Below, piece after piece: positions 27,769-37,200 of a stretch of 64,000 nt of DNA. Within the stretch, counting starts at the first letter, position 1; each line of letters opens with the position of its first letter. This stretch comes from WM-3-3 sp041660045. GTDB lineage: Bacteria; Pseudomonadota; Gammaproteobacteria; Methylococcales; Methylomonadaceae. A program made the translations under genes and the position numbers. The notes beneath the pieces are model-generated. The model was not told where the DNA came from. It worked only from the letters and a program-made list of their open reading frames with translations, and made no database searches. The stretch spans positions 186,001 to 250,000 of the forward strand of contig JBAZXA010000002.1 of NCBI GenBank assembly GCA_041660045.1, written 5' to 3'.

Positions 27769-27858
27769 TGGCGGAGAGCTAGGGATTCGAACCCCAGGAA
27801 GGGATAAACCTTCAACGGTTTTCAAGACCGCCGCTTTCGACCGCTCAGCCAGCTCTCC
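27769..27858 (-). tRNA. tRNA-Ser (TGA)
   Basis: Full cloverleaf on the minus strand: acceptor GGAGAGC pairs with GCTCTCC (27773-27779 for the 3' side), discriminator G and an encoded CCA (27769-27771). The anticodon loop CTTGAAA gives TGA. The long variable arm is typical of serine tRNA. Confidence 0.95.
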
Positions 27859-27986
27859 AATAGCCCTCTATCATAACTTATTTGTACATAAAAGCAACAG
27901 CTTTATTGTTGTTCCAAGGCAAAGAGAATGTAGCAATATAGGCGCATGGCAAACAAATTAGATGTCCTTCAGAAAATCAATAGCAA

Positions 27987-28940
27987 TTAAGCTGTTTGTA
28001 CTGAAGACTGTAATTCAGCTAAAAACCATGTCTCAGCAATTTTTTCATGTAGATTGCCCAGTTTATTTTGTAAGCTATCCAAAATTTCGTGGAGTTGTAT
28101 TTGGGTAGTATTAACGGTGTCTATGCTTTTTGTATAAGTTTCTAACATTTCAATTTGTTCAACAACATTGGCATGGTGAGGCAGTTTATACGTGCAATCA
28201 TCAATTTCGTTGATGCAGCAACAAATGGCGCGTGGTAAATTTTCGTTGAATAATAAGAAATTTAAGACATCATCCCCATTAATCCGGCTTTGCATTTGTT
28301 GCCGGAAATTTAGTAAGGCATTTAATGATTTAAGAATATTTATCCATAATATACTTTCATATTGCCGGACTTCTTCACTACGTGAATCTGATAGCAGTAA
28401 TGATGCTAAATCAAGAATTCGGCTAGTCATGTCAGCACGTTCTATGTTTCTACCCAAACGGATAAATTGATAAGGTTTGCTATGGTTCATATAACCGGAT
28501 AACAAGCCTGTAAAGCGTTGGCAACCTTTTAAGATTTCGCCTAAAAATAACACACGGTGTCGTCGGCTAACCACAGTATCCAAATTTTTCTTGGCATAAA
28601 GATACATCTCGTTGACTTGTTCCCATGCCTCATCAGGTAATAAATCGCGGGTAGTGCGAATATTTTCACGGGCATAGCTTAAGGACGAAAATAATGAGCT
28701 GCTGTACTGGCTGTCGGTAAGCAAAAAACGTACTACGTTCCGCTCATTAGCTTGATTGTGGGCGGCAAAGAAGGCTTTTTCCGAAGAATTGATCTTTAAT
28801 AATTGCTGCCAATTCATTTCTGCACCTTTGGGCAAATCCAAAAGCAGGTTCATATGCACGCTGACTAAGCGGGCAATATTTTCAGTCCGTTCTAGATAAC
28901 GTGCAAGCCAGTATAAACGTTCTGCAGAGCGAGATAGCAT
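27987..28940 (-). CDS. Alpha-E domain protein (DUF403)
   Basis: A 317-residue all-helical protein with the family opening LSRSAERLYWLARYLERTENIARLV. Alpha-E proteins are nearly always encoded beside a circularly permuted ATP-grasp enzyme and often a transglutaminase-like protease; the set is thought to make or modify a small peptide, but the product is not established. Here the ATG shares a base with the stop codon of the upstream ATP-grasp gene, so the pair is translationally coupled. No transglutaminase gene lies beside it in this window. Confidence 0.9.
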   Translation of the reverse strand: MLSRSAERLYWLARYLERTENIARLVSVHMNLLLDLPKGAEMNWQQLLKINSSEKAFFAAHNQANERNVVRFLLTDSQYSSSLFSSLSYARENIRTTRDLLPDEAWEQVNEMYLYAKKNLDTVVSRRHRVLFLGEILKGCQRFTGLLSGYMNHSKPYQFIRLGRNIERADMTSRILDLASLLLSDSRSEEVRQYESILWINILKSLNALLNFRQQMQSRINGDDVLNFLLFNENLPRAICCCINEIDDCTYKLPHHANVVEQIEMLETYTKSIDTVNTTQIQLHEILDSLQNKLGNLHEKIAETWFLAELQSSVQTA

Positions 28941-30388
28941 CAGAGTCCCTCCATGTTAATTATCCAAGTGTCTTTACTGCCGCCTCCTTGGGAGGAGTTG
29001 ACGACCAGTGAACCTTTCTTGAGGGCAACGCGGGTCAAACCACCAGCAGTCACAAATGTTTTTTCCCCTTGTAAGATAAATGGGCGTAGATCAATATGTC
29101 TGGGTTCCAGTTTGTCTTTACATAAAGTGGGTGATGTAGAAATAGCTAGCGTTGGTTGGGCAATGTAATTACGTGGATTTTTTTTGATTATTTCGCGGAA
29201 GGCGATAATCTCTTTATTCGTGGCGTGAGGGCCAACAATCATGCCGTAGCCGCCAGATTCATTGGCAGGTTTTGCAACTAATTCATTTAAATGGCCTAAA
29301 ACATATTCTAAATGATCTTCTTGACTGCATAGATAAGTGGGTACATTCGGAAGTATGGGCTCTTCATTAAGATAATAGCGGATCATCTCAGGTACATAAG
29401 CATATACAACTTTATCATCTGCAACACCTGCGCCTGGTGCATTAGCTAGGGCAACGTTGCCGGCTTTCCATGCCCGCATCAAGCCGCTTACGCCCAATAT
29501 GGAATCTTTACGGAAGACTTCGGGATCTAAAAAATCATCATCAATACGACGATAAATGACATCGAGTTTTTCTAGGCCTTCAATTGTACGGGTATAAACA
29601 CAGTCATCTTTGCCTACGATAAGATCGCCGCCTTCCACCAACTGCGCCCCCATTTGTTGGGCGAGATAAGCGTGTTCAAAATAGGCGGAGTTATATATTC
29701 CAGGTGTTAAGACTGCTATTTTTGGGTTTCTGGTATTGCTTGCAATTGACGATAACATTTCGTGCAATTGTGAGGGGTAATCGTCTATCGGTAATATGTC
29801 AATGTCTTGCAATAATTCGGGGAAAACCCGCTTTGTGATGACGCGATTTTCAAGCATGTAGGAGACACCGGAAGGCACCCTTAAATTATCCTCCAGTACA
29901 TACATAATGCCATCTTTATCGCGCACTAAATCTGTGCCGCAAATATTGGCCCAGGCATTAAAACGGGGCTTCATGCCGATACATTCTTTTCGAAAATTCT
30001 TTGAGCTATTGATGATGTAATCGGGTATTTTGCCATCTTTGATAAAGGCTTGTTCATCATAAACATCACTAATAAAGTGGTTTAAGGCGGTTAAACGTTG
30101 TTTAAGGCCTTTTTCTATGATTTTCCATTCTTTGGCGGCAATAATGCGGGGAATAATATCAAAAGGCCATGCCCTATCGATATTGCCTTCATCGCTGTAA
30201 ACGGTAAAGGTGATACCCATTTCCATGATGGCTAGTTCAGCTGCGGCTTTGCGTTTGTCGATATCGCTTTTTTGTAATGAGTTAAGGTATTGGCAAAGGT
30301 GGTTGCTTATGGCCCTGGGCTGAAATTCTGAGTGCATGAGCTCATCATAAGCGGTGTCAGTGTTATATTTTTCCCAGATTGATTTCAT
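28940..30388 (-). CDS. Circularly permuted ATP-grasp type 2 protein
   Basis: A 482-residue ATP-grasp enzyme expected to join a carboxylate to an amine using ATP. Family patterns seen: YVLEDNLRVPSGVSYMLENR (about 165-185), IDILPIDDYPSQL, VYRRIDDDFLDPEVF, KPANESGGYGMIVG (nucleotide-binding lysine and glycine loop), AQPTLAISTSPT and SSQGGGSKDTW at the end. It is the first gene of a two-gene operon with the alpha-E protein. The substrates are unknown. Confidence 0.92.
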   Translation of the reverse strand: MKSIWEKYNTDTAYDELMHSEFQPRAISNHLCQYLNSLQKSDIDKRKAAAELAIMEMGITFTVYSDEGNIDRAWPFDIIPRIIAAKEWKIIEKGLKQRLTALNHFISDVYDEQAFIKDGKIPDYIINSSKNFRKECIGMKPRFNAWANICGTDLVRDKDGIMYVLEDNLRVPSGVSYMLENRVITKRVFPELLQDIDILPIDDYPSQLHEMLSSIASNTRNPKIAVLTPGIYNSAYFEHAYLAQQMGAQLVEGGDLIVGKDDCVYTRTIEGLEKLDVIYRRIDDDFLDPEVFRKDSILGVSGLMRAWKAGNVALANAPGAGVADDKVVYAYVPEMIRYYLNEEPILPNVPTYLCSQEDHLEYVLGHLNELVAKPANESGGYGMIVGPHATNKEIIAFREIIKKNPRNYIAQPTLAISTSPTLCKDKLEPRHIDLRPFILQGEKTFVTAGGLTRVALKKGSLVVNSSQGGGSKDTWIINMEGL

Positions 30389-30764
30389 GGCACGAATGTT
30401 ATTTTAATTAAAAGATAGCCTTGTTCTGCTGATGGTCAGGATATTCAAGAACTGATAGGCCATGATATTACTTTATGCTTTTAGCATGAATAATGCCAGT
30501 CGTTACAGTTTAAAGTTTTCAGTAAGGCTTTGCAGTATTTATAGCGTTTTAATGGACAGAAATCTATCAGGATGTGGTTTTTTTTTATGGCTATGGTTTT
30601 TTGATGCTTGGCTAATGATTGAATGGCAGAAAAAAGCAAATTTGGACTGGGCAATTTGAGCCTTTTCCGTACTGATATGGTGCGAAGAAAAGCACAATTC
30701 TGGGTAGTAGCAAATGGATTGAGTCGGGGTTTTCAAATTAGTTTTAATATTTCAACTATTATTG
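30389..30764. other. Divergent intergenic stretch
   Basis: About 375 bp between the ATP-grasp gene and the arsenic operon. It must hold the ATP-grasp promoter (minus strand). Only short open frames with no family likeness occur; I see no strong hairpin. Confidence 0.4.
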
Positions 30765-30770
30765 TATAAT
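30765..30770 (+). promoter_or_regulatory. TATAAT box 6 bp before arsR, leaderless start candidate
   Basis: A consensus -10 hexamer ends only 6 bp before the arsR ATG at 30777. If used, transcription would start at or beside the ATG and give a leaderless message, which fits the lack of a ribosome site. The -35 region is poor. ArsR itself probably binds here. Confidence 0.45.
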
Positions 30771-30776
30771 CAAAAT

Positions 30777-31133
30777 ATGGATAAGATTATAGCAACTACA
30801 GTTTTTGAATCGCTCGCTTCAGGTGTCAGATTAGATGTCTTTAGATTATTGGTAAAAACTGGCCCTGAAGGTTTGGTAGCCGGGGAAATTGCAGCTGCTC
30901 TAGAGGTGCCGTCCACTAATTTGTCATTTCATTTAAAAGCCTTAACGCAAGCACACTTATTAAGTGTGGAACAACAAGGGCGATTTCAGCGTTATCGGGC
31001 GAATATGGTTTTAATGCAGGATCTGATTGTTTATTTAACGGCTGAATGCTGTTACGGGCGACCTGAGCAATGTTTCGAAGGTGGGCAAGGGCATGTGTGT
31101 AGTGATTCACCAGAAGATTTAACAAAACTTTAA
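30777..31133 (+). CDS. arsR: ArsR-family arsenic-responsive repressor
   Basis: A 118-residue winged-helix repressor (SmtB/ArsR family). ATG 30777 is preferred over the upstream TTG because the family similarity begins there. The helix-turn-helix is EIAAALEVPSTNLSFHLKALTQAHLL (about 37-62). The usual alpha-3 CVC metalloid site is absent; instead the C-terminus has Cys91-Cys92 and Cys99 (ECCYGRPEQC), plus Cys108. This matches the Acidithiobacillus-type ArsR that senses As(III) through a C-terminal CC-x6-C site. It leads the ars operon, 14 bp before arsC, and is expected to repress it until arsenite binds. Confidence 0.92.
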   Translation: MDKIIATTVFESLASGVRLDVFRLLVKTGPEGLVAGEIAAALEVPSTNLSFHLKALTQAHLLSVEQQGRFQRYRANMVLMQDLIVYLTAECCYGRPEQCFEGGQGHVCSDSPEDLTKL

Positions 31134-31147
31134 GGCGAGCTTTATAA

Positions 31148-31627
31148 ATGAAAGTACTTTTTCTCTGCACGGGTAATTCTTGCCGGTCCATTCTTGGCGA
31201 AGCTGTGTTTAATCACTTGGCACCAGCAGATTGGTCGGCAATGAGCGCAGGTAGCCAACCAACTGGTCAAATTCATCCGCGCTCATTGGCCTTATTAGCT
31301 CAGGAAGGGATTTCAACTGCGGGTTATTACAGTAAATCCTGGAATGATTTGCCGGTCGCACCTGATATTGTTTTAAGCGTTTGTGGTAATGCCGCCAACG
31401 AAGTCTGCCCTGCTTATTTGGGAGCTGCCTTACGCAGCCATTGGGGGGTTGAGGATCCGGCTCATGTAACCGGTAGTGATGAGCAAATTAACGCGGCTTT
31501 TATGCAGGCTTACCAAATATTGCGCTATCGCATTGAGCAGTTTTTTAGGTTGCCGTTGCATGAAATACAAAAAGATCCGGATGCACTTAAAAAGCAGTTG
31601 GATAATATTGGTAGTTTATTACCTTAA
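31148..31627 (+). CDS. arsC: Arsenate reductase, low-molecular-weight phosphatase type
   Basis: A 159-residue cytoplasmic enzyme that reduces As(V) to As(III) for export. The phosphatase-like P-loop CTGNSCR (Cys7 to Arg13) is at the N-terminus. The redox relay cysteines Cys79 and Cys87 (LSVCGNAANEVCP) mark the thioredoxin-coupled class, as in the ArsC of plasmid pI258. It lies between arsR and arsD in one operon; its product feeds ArsD, ArsA and Acr3. Confidence 0.95.
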   Translation: MKVLFLCTGNSCRSILGEAVFNHLAPADWSAMSAGSQPTGQIHPRSLALLAQEGISTAGYYSKSWNDLPVAPDIVLSVCGNAANEVCPAYLGAALRSHWGVEDPAHVTGSDEQINAAFMQAYQILRYRIEQFFRLPLHEIQKDPDALKKQLDNIGSLLP

Positions 31628-31644
31628 TTCTTAAAGGAGTTTTT

Positions 31645-32001
31645 ATGGCACAAATTCAAGTTTATGATCCGTCATTGTGTTGTAGCACAGGTGTTTGTGG
31701 TGTTGATGTTGACCAACAATTAGTTGAGTTTGCAGCTGATGTCGATTGGGTTAAACAAAATGGTGGTCAAATAGAGCGCTTTAATTTAGCGCAACAACCG
31801 CTGGCATTTGTTGATAATAGTGTCGTAAAAGCTTTTCTGGAGCGTTCAGGCGCTGAAGCTTTACCACTTTTATTAGTCGATGGAGAAGTGGCCATGGCTG
31901 GGCGTTATCCTAACCGCAAAGAATTGGCGCGTTGGTCCCAAATTACATTAACAGAAGCTGAAGTATCGGGTTGTTGCAGTGGTAGCAGCAATTGCTGCTA
32001 G
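31645..32001 (+). CDS. arsD: Arsenite metallochaperone ArsD
   Basis: A 118-residue chaperone that delivers As(III) to ArsA. The essential cysteines are present as Cys12-Cys13 and Cys18 (LCCSTGVCG), and further vicinal pairs occur at 110-111 and 117-118 (GCCSGSSNCC). The rest (LPLLLVDGEVAMAGRYPNRKELARW) is the thioredoxin-like fold. An AAAGGAG ribosome site precedes the ATG, and arsA begins 8 bp after its stop. Confidence 0.95.
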   Translation: MAQIQVYDPSLCCSTGVCGVDVDQQLVEFAADVDWVKQNGGQIERFNLAQQPLAFVDNSVVKAFLERSGAEALPLLLVDGEVAMAGRYPNRKELARWSQITLTEAEVSGCCSGSSNCC

Positions 32002-32009
32002 GCATCGTA

Positions 32010-33785
32010 ATGAGTTTTCTTGATCAGCCACCTCGGTTTTTGTTTTTTACCGGCAAGGGTGGTGTGGGTAAAACCTCAATAGCCTGTGCTAGTGCTGTTT
32101 CTTTGGCGGCTGCCGGTAAAAAAGTATTATTGGTCAGTACCGATCCGGCATCGAATATTAGCCAAGTATTTGGCCTTCAGATAGGCAATAACATTGTCGA
32201 CATAAATATAGTACCTGGCTTGGCAGCGCTAGAAATAGACCCGCAAGCGGCCGCACAAGCTTACCGGGATAGGATAATTAACCCTGTGCGTAACGCTTTG
32301 CCAGAAGCGGTCATAAAAACTATAGAGGAACAGTTATCAGGGGCTTGCACCACAGAAATTGCAGCATTTGATGAGTTTACCGCATTGTTAACCGATAGCG
32401 CATTAACAGCGCGTTTTGAGCATATTATTTTCGATACAGCACCAACAGGCCACACCATTCGGTTATTGCAATTGCCGGGTGCCTGGACAGGCTTTCTCGA
32501 ACACGGTAAAGGTGATGCTTCTTGTTTGGCACCATTAGCTGGTTTAGACAAACAGCGCAGCCAATATAAATCTGCGGTGGGTGCTTTAGTAGATGGCCAG
32601 CGCACACGGGTAATCTTAGTAGCGCGTGCGCAGCAAGCAAGTTTGTTAGAAGTGGCGAGGACATTAATTGAGTTGCAGGCTATCGGTTTACCCAAGCCCT
32701 ATTTGGTGATCAATGGGGTTTTTCCACAATCAGAAATAAAAAATGCACCTCTGGCACAGGCAATTTATCAACGTGAGCAACAGGCTATAGCCAGCATTCC
32801 GTCCGTTCTGGCAAGCTTGTCTTGTGATCAAATTGAGCTTAAGCCCTTTAATTTGGTGGGTTTAGAAAATTTACGCCAACTATTGCTTAAAGAGCCGTAC
32901 ATATCGCTGGAGAAGCAAAGCAAGTCTATTCTTCCAACATGGCCCAATTTAAGTGAGTTGGTTAATGACATAGCCAATGATGGCCATGGCTTGATTATGT
33001 TAATGGGTAAAGGCGGGGTAGGTAAAACCACTTTGGCGACAGCGATAGCCGTGGAGTTAGCTCAACGTGGTTACACAGTACATCTTACAACGTCTGACCC
33101 TGCCGCCCATCTTGATCGTACTTTGAATGGCCAATTGCCGAATTTGACAATCAGCCGGATTGATCCAGAGATTGAAAATGAACGTTATCGGCAGGACATA
33201 CTGGCTACAAAAGGATCGTCTCTGGATACACAAGGCAAAGCCTTGTTAGAGGAAGACTTAAAATCTCCCTGTACTGAAGAAATTGCGGTATTCCAAGCCT
33301 TTTCACGGGTAATCCGCGATGCTGATAAGCAGTTTGTGGTAATGGATACCGCGCCTACTGGTCATACCTTATTATTATTGGATGCCACCGGCGCATATCA
33401 TCGGGAAGTCAGCCGGCAGGTAGGTGCGGCCTTAGTTAATACCGACACTCCCATGATGCAGTTACAAGACCCTAAGCAGACGAAAGTGCTGCTGGTGACA
33501 GCAGCCGAAACTACGCCAGTGCTTGAAGCCAAAAATTTACAGGCAGATTTGCTCCGTGCCGGGATAACACCGTGGGCTTGGATTATTAACAATAGTTTGG
33601 CTGCTGCTGGTGTAGAGTCCGGCTTACTGGGTCAGCGTGCGCAAAATGAGTTGCCACAAATCCAGGCAGCTGCAGAAAGTGCCGGGCAGCGTTACGCGGT
33701 AGTAGCCGCCTTAGAAGATGAGCCCGTTGGCATTACGCAACTTTCGGCTATGTCATCATCAGATCATACTAAGGGAATTCTATGA
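32010..33785 (+). CDS. arsA: Arsenite-activated ATPase ArsA
   Basis: A 591-residue duplicated ATPase that drives arsenite export. Two deviant Walker A loops, TGKGGVGKTS (14-23) and MGKGGVGKTT (332-341), mark the A1 and A2 halves. Each half has the DTAPTGHT signature. The metalloid-binding cysteines are at 113, 172 and 421, almost the same numbers as in the E. coli R773 enzyme (113, 172, 422). ATG 32010 is chosen over an upstream TTG that overlaps arsD. Its end overlaps acr3 by 4 bp. ArsA is best known with ArsB, but pairing with Acr3 is also widespread. Confidence 0.95.
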   Translation: MSFLDQPPRFLFFTGKGGVGKTSIACASAVSLAAAGKKVLLVSTDPASNISQVFGLQIGNNIVDINIVPGLAALEIDPQAAAQAYRDRIINPVRNALPEAVIKTIEEQLSGACTTEIAAFDEFTALLTDSALTARFEHIIFDTAPTGHTIRLLQLPGAWTGFLEHGKGDASCLAPLAGLDKQRSQYKSAVGALVDGQRTRVILVARAQQASLLEVARTLIELQAIGLPKPYLVINGVFPQSEIKNAPLAQAIYQREQQAIASIPSVLASLSCDQIELKPFNLVGLENLRQLLLKEPYISLEKQSKSILPTWPNLSELVNDIANDGHGLIMLMGKGGVGKTTLATAIAVELAQRGYTVHLTTSDPAAHLDRTLNGQLPNLTISRIDPEIENERYRQDILATKGSSLDTQGKALLEEDLKSPCTEEIAVFQAFSRVIRDADKQFVVMDTAPTGHTLLLLDATGAYHREVSRQVGAALVNTDTPMMQLQDPKQTKVLLVTAAETTPVLEAKNLQADLLRAGITPWAWIINNSLAAAGVESGLLGQRAQNELPQIQAAAESAGQRYAVVAALEDEPVGITQLSAMSSSDHTKGIL

Positions 33786-34843
33786 ACAATAAATCATGCC
33801 CAGCCTGTTTATCGTATTTTGACCGTAATTTAACTTGGTGGATATTTTTAGCGATGGCGATTGGTGTCGGCATAGGTTATTTTTTTCCTGTCCACATTGC
33901 GCAGTTGAATGCAGATGTTTCTGTCGGAACCACAAACATTCCGATTGCCATAGGCTTAATTGTTATGATGTTCCCGCCGTTAGCAAAAGTCCGCTATGAA
34001 GAAATGGGCGATGTGTTTAAAAATTGGAGGATCTTAGGGCTTTCGCTGATACAAAACTGGCTAATCGGGCCGCTGCTGATGTTTTTTTTGGCGATGGCGT
34101 TTTTAAGCGATTTTCCAGAATATATGATAGGCCTGATTTTAATTGGTTTAGCGCGCTGTATAGCCATGGTTATTATTTGGAATGAAATGGCGCACGGTGA
34201 TAGCGAATATGCCGCTGGCTTAGTCGCCTTTAACAGTGTGTTTCAAGTGCTTTTTTATAGTGTTTATGCTTGGGTTTTTATCACCCTATTGCCACCTTTA
34301 TTTGGTATGGCAGGTAGTTTGGTTAACATTACCATGGCAGAAATTGCTAAAAGTGTGTTCATCTATCTTGGCATACCCTTTATTACCGGGTTTTTAACAC
34401 GCTTCATTTTGGTACGTTGGCAAGGTAAAGATTGGTACCATAACTTCTTTATACCTAAAATTAGTCCATTAACCTTAATTGCACTGTTATTTACCATTGT
34501 TGTCATGTTTTCACTAAAAGGTGACTTGATAGTTCAACTGCCTTTAGATGTGATGCGTATTGCCGTTCCCATGTTGATTTATTTTGTGCTTATGTTTTTG
34601 CTGAGTTTTCTAATGGGTAGGGCGATTAATGCGGGTTATGAAAAAACAACTACACTCGCTTTTACGGCAGCCAGCAATAATTTTGAGTTAGCCATAGCTG
34701 TTGCTGTAGGGGTTTTTGGTATTAACAGTGGTGAGGCTTTTACCGCCGTTATTGGGCCTTTAATCGAGGTTCCAGTTATGCTGGCACTAGTGAATGTGGC
34801 GTTTTATTTCCGTAAACGTAGTGCCCTAAGGGTTAGTGTTTAA
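33782..34843 (+). CDS. acr3: Acr3-family arsenite efflux permease
   Basis: A 353-residue inner-membrane carrier with about ten hydrophobic segments, which exports As(III). The Acr3 hallmark LARCIAMVIIWNEMAHGD with the essential cysteine (Cys126) is intact, as are the opening LTWWIFLAMAIGVGIGYFFP and the late AASNNFELAIAVA segment. It is translationally coupled to arsA through an ATGA overlap and closes the operon arsR-C-D-A-acr3. Confidence 0.95.
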   Translation: MNNKSCPACLSYFDRNLTWWIFLAMAIGVGIGYFFPVHIAQLNADVSVGTTNIPIAIGLIVMMFPPLAKVRYEEMGDVFKNWRILGLSLIQNWLIGPLLMFFLAMAFLSDFPEYMIGLILIGLARCIAMVIIWNEMAHGDSEYAAGLVAFNSVFQVLFYSVYAWVFITLLPPLFGMAGSLVNITMAEIAKSVFIYLGIPFITGFLTRFILVRWQGKDWYHNFFIPKISPLTLIALLFTIVVMFSLKGDLIVQLPLDVMRIAVPMLIYFVLMFLLSFLMGRAINAGYEKTTTLAFTAASNNFELAIAVAVGVFGINSGEAFTAVIGPLIEVPVMLALVNVAFYFRKRSALRVSV

Positions 34844-34916
34844 AGTATTGATAAGTCAGTTAGAAAACTTAGAGGTGTTAAAGTTATTAAAAATCACATA
34901 GCGAATAATGCGTTGC

Positions 34917-35747
34917 TTAGCGCCGATTTGAGTTATCAACTTTATCGACTTTAATTAATAAATGTATTTGGTTGCTGTCAGTTTGCCGTACACGTGCAAA
35001 GTTGGAGCTATTGGCGCGTTGGCTGTTCTCATCGCTGTTGCCCAATTCTATCCATTCACCGAGTCGGATGCGCAGGTTGGTGTGCGCATTTTGGGTTTCA
35101 ATTTGGCGGCGTCTATTGGTTTGTTCTAACCAGGGCTGTATATCCAGTATCACTTCGTTATCAAGTAATCTAGGTGTGACGGCAAAACCACTGGAAGTTG
35201 CGATATATTGGGTTTGTGTATTAATAGCGGGTGGCCCGTAAGCATTGCCATAGATCTGGCTGGTGGTGTTCGGCGATAGACGGCCAGAGCTTATAAACGC
35301 AGGGTTACCGTCCAAAGTGCGGATAATTTGGGTGCTGTCGTGGTTAGTTTGTTCGTCAGTTTGGTAATAATGTCCGCTTGCAATGCTGGTATTAGGAGAT
35401 ATCCTATAGTTAGGGCGATTTAAGGTGGCATGCGTTTGTGCATTTAATTCGCTGGCATTAGCGCTACTACTTTGGATAACAGTAATGATTAAATTGGCAG
35501 GGCTTACATCTAATTTTCGGATTAAAGCCTTAATTTCAGGTAATCGGTCAGGTGTTGTGCTGATGATGAGGTTAGCACCGTCTGCCATAACCTTGCCATT
35601 TTCCAATAATGGCTCAAGTAGCGGTTTAAGCTCTTCAGCTGGCCTGTTATTAACTGGAATCACGGTTAAAACGGCTTCTTCGGTATGGCTTGGCGTTATA
35701 CTGATTAGGGGCAAGCATAAGATAAAAAACCACGGTTTTTTGCGCAT
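34917..35747 (-). CDS. Secretin-like protein (short N-terminal and secretin-type domains)
   Basis: A 276-residue protein with a signal peptide (about residues 1-22, ending SHT). Residues about 25-90 (LTVIPVNNRPAEELKPLLEPLL...ILISTTP-like) form a secretin N1-type domain (NolW-like). The later part (GFAVTPRLLDNEVILDIQPWLEQ) resembles the beginning of a secretin beta domain, but the protein is too short for a complete outer-membrane secretin. It may be periplasmic. It stands between the ars operon and the glycogen genes and is 21 bp after the glgA stop on the same strand, so it could be co-transcribed with glgB-glgA without an evident functional link. Confidence 0.6.
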   Translation of the reverse strand: MRKKPWFFILCLPLISITPSHTEEAVLTVIPVNNRPAEELKPLLEPLLENGKVMADGANLIISTTPDRLPEIKALIRKLDVSPANLIITVIQSSSANASELNAQTHATLNRPNYRISPNTSIASGHYYQTDEQTNHDSTQIIRTLDGNPAFISSGRLSPNTTSQIYGNAYGPPAINTQTQYIATSSGFAVTPRLLDNEVILDIQPWLEQTNRRRQIETQNAHTNLRIRLGEWIELGNSDENSQRANSSNFARVRQTDSNQIHLLIKVDKVDNSNRR

Positions 35748-35768
35748 ATCTATACCCCTGTTATGAAG

Positions 35769-37196
35769 TTAAAGACTTTCGTATAAGGCCAAGTATTGCT
35801 TGGCGCTGTTTTGCCAAGAGAAATCTTTTTGCATGGCGTTAATTTGTAATTTTTTCCAAACTGCCGGGTAGCTGAGCAAAATCAGTGTGCGTTTAATAGC
35901 TTCCAGCAAAGCACCTGGCACGGCGTCGTTAAATACAATCCCAGAGGCTGTGCCGTTAGCGATGGATTCAGGTAGGGCATCGGTGACTGAATCGGCCAAG
36001 CCACCGGTTTTTCTTACAATGGGTAAGGTTCCATAGCGCTGGCTGTACATTTGGTTAAGGCCACAGGGCTCAAACCGTGATGGCATTAAAAACACATCAG
36101 AGCCTGCCTCAATCAAATGTGCTAAGGCTTCATCATAACCGATGGTGATGGCCGCTTTTTCTGGGTATTGTTCGGCTATAGCCAACAGCTGTTTCTCATA
36201 ACTTTTATCACCGCTGCCCAGTACAATAAACTGTATCGGTAGGCTCAGCAATTCTGGTAAGCATTCTATGATTAAATCAATGCCTTTTTGTTCTACTAAA
36301 CGGCTAATTAAACCAAATACTGGAATTTTTTCATCTATAGGCAAAGCCATACGGGCTTGCAACGCAGACTTGTTAATGAGCTTTTTTGCTAAGCTTTTAG
36401 TTTGATAAGTCTGCGCTATAAGGGGGTCAGTAGCGGGCTCCCAATGATCAATATCTATGCCGTTGATAATGCCTGTTAAAGCGTCTTTGCGATGGCTTAA
36501 GAGGCCTTCAAAACCAAAGCCGAATTCTGCGGTTTGTATTTCTTCGGCATAGGTTGGGCTAACGGTGGTGATGTGGTCGGCATAAACCAAGCCACCTTTG
36601 ATAAATGATAAAAAGCCATGAAATTCCAAACCTTCCGGGTTCCACAGTTGGCCTGGTAAATTTAATGAACTGACAATACTAGCCGGAAATAAACCTTGGT
36701 AAGCCATGTTATGGATAGTAAATACCGTAGCTGGGCGTTTTGTTTCCAAAGACAATAAGGCAGGCACTAAGCCTGTTTGCCAATCATTGCTATGCACGAT
36801 ATCAGGTTGCCAGTCCAGATTTGCCCGGTCCATGGCGATTTCCACGGCAATACGGCAAAACAAGGCAAAGCGTTCAGCATTGTTGGGCCAAGCTTCACCT
36901 TGGGCATCCACATAAGGATTGCCTGGCAAGTTGAAATATTCCGGGGAGTCGACTAACCACACAGTTACTGGACTCTCAGGCATTTGGGTTTCTAGGATAT
37001 TAACGTCATGGTTATCTATGCGTAGTTTGCAGATGAAGGTTGGCGCTTCTACTTTTATCGCTTGGTAATAAGGTAAAACTATCCGGATTTCATGTGATAA
37101 ATCTGCAAATGCTTTGGGTAGGCTGCCGGAAACATCGGCAAGCCCACCGGTTTTAATCAATGGGTGGGCTTCACTGGTTACAAAAAGTATTTTCAT
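35769..37196 (-). CDS. glgA: Glycogen synthase GlgA (ADP-glucose type)
   Basis: A 475-residue GT5 enzyme that adds glucose from ADP-glucose to glycogen; length matches E. coli GlgA. The N-terminal KTGGLADVSGSLPKA motif (about 15-29) binds ADP-glucose. Later come HSNDWQTGLVPA, TIHNMAYQGLFP, ITTVSPTYAEEI and the C-terminal PSRFEPCGLNQMYSQRYG and VRKTGGLADSV motifs with the catalytic Glu. It starts 4 bp after the glgB stop, so the two form an operon. Confidence 0.97.
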   Translation of the reverse strand: MKILFVTSEAHPLIKTGGLADVSGSLPKAFADLSHEIRIVLPYYQAIKVEAPTFICKLRIDNHDVNILETQMPESPVTVWLVDSPEYFNLPGNPYVDAQGEAWPNNAERFALFCRIAVEIAMDRANLDWQPDIVHSNDWQTGLVPALLSLETKRPATVFTIHNMAYQGLFPASIVSSLNLPGQLWNPEGLEFHGFLSFIKGGLVYADHITTVSPTYAEEIQTAEFGFGFEGLLSHRKDALTGIINGIDIDHWEPATDPLIAQTYQTKSLAKKLINKSALQARMALPIDEKIPVFGLISRLVEQKGIDLIIECLPELLSLPIQFIVLGSGDKSYEKQLLAIAEQYPEKAAITIGYDEALAHLIEAGSDVFLMPSRFEPCGLNQMYSQRYGTLPIVRKTGGLADSVTDALPESIANGTASGIVFNDAVPGALLEAIKRTLILLSYPAVWKKLQINAMQKDFSWQNSAKQYLALYESL

Positions 37197-37200
37197 GGGG

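Noticed and set aside
27752..27961. Open frame with the GGELGIRTPG pattern
   Set aside because: It is the tRNA-Ser gene read as protein, a well-known annotation artefact.
30462..30659. 65-codon plus-strand frame with hydrophobic residues
   Set aside because: Low complexity, no ribosome site, and in the divergent promoter region of the ATP-grasp and ars genes.
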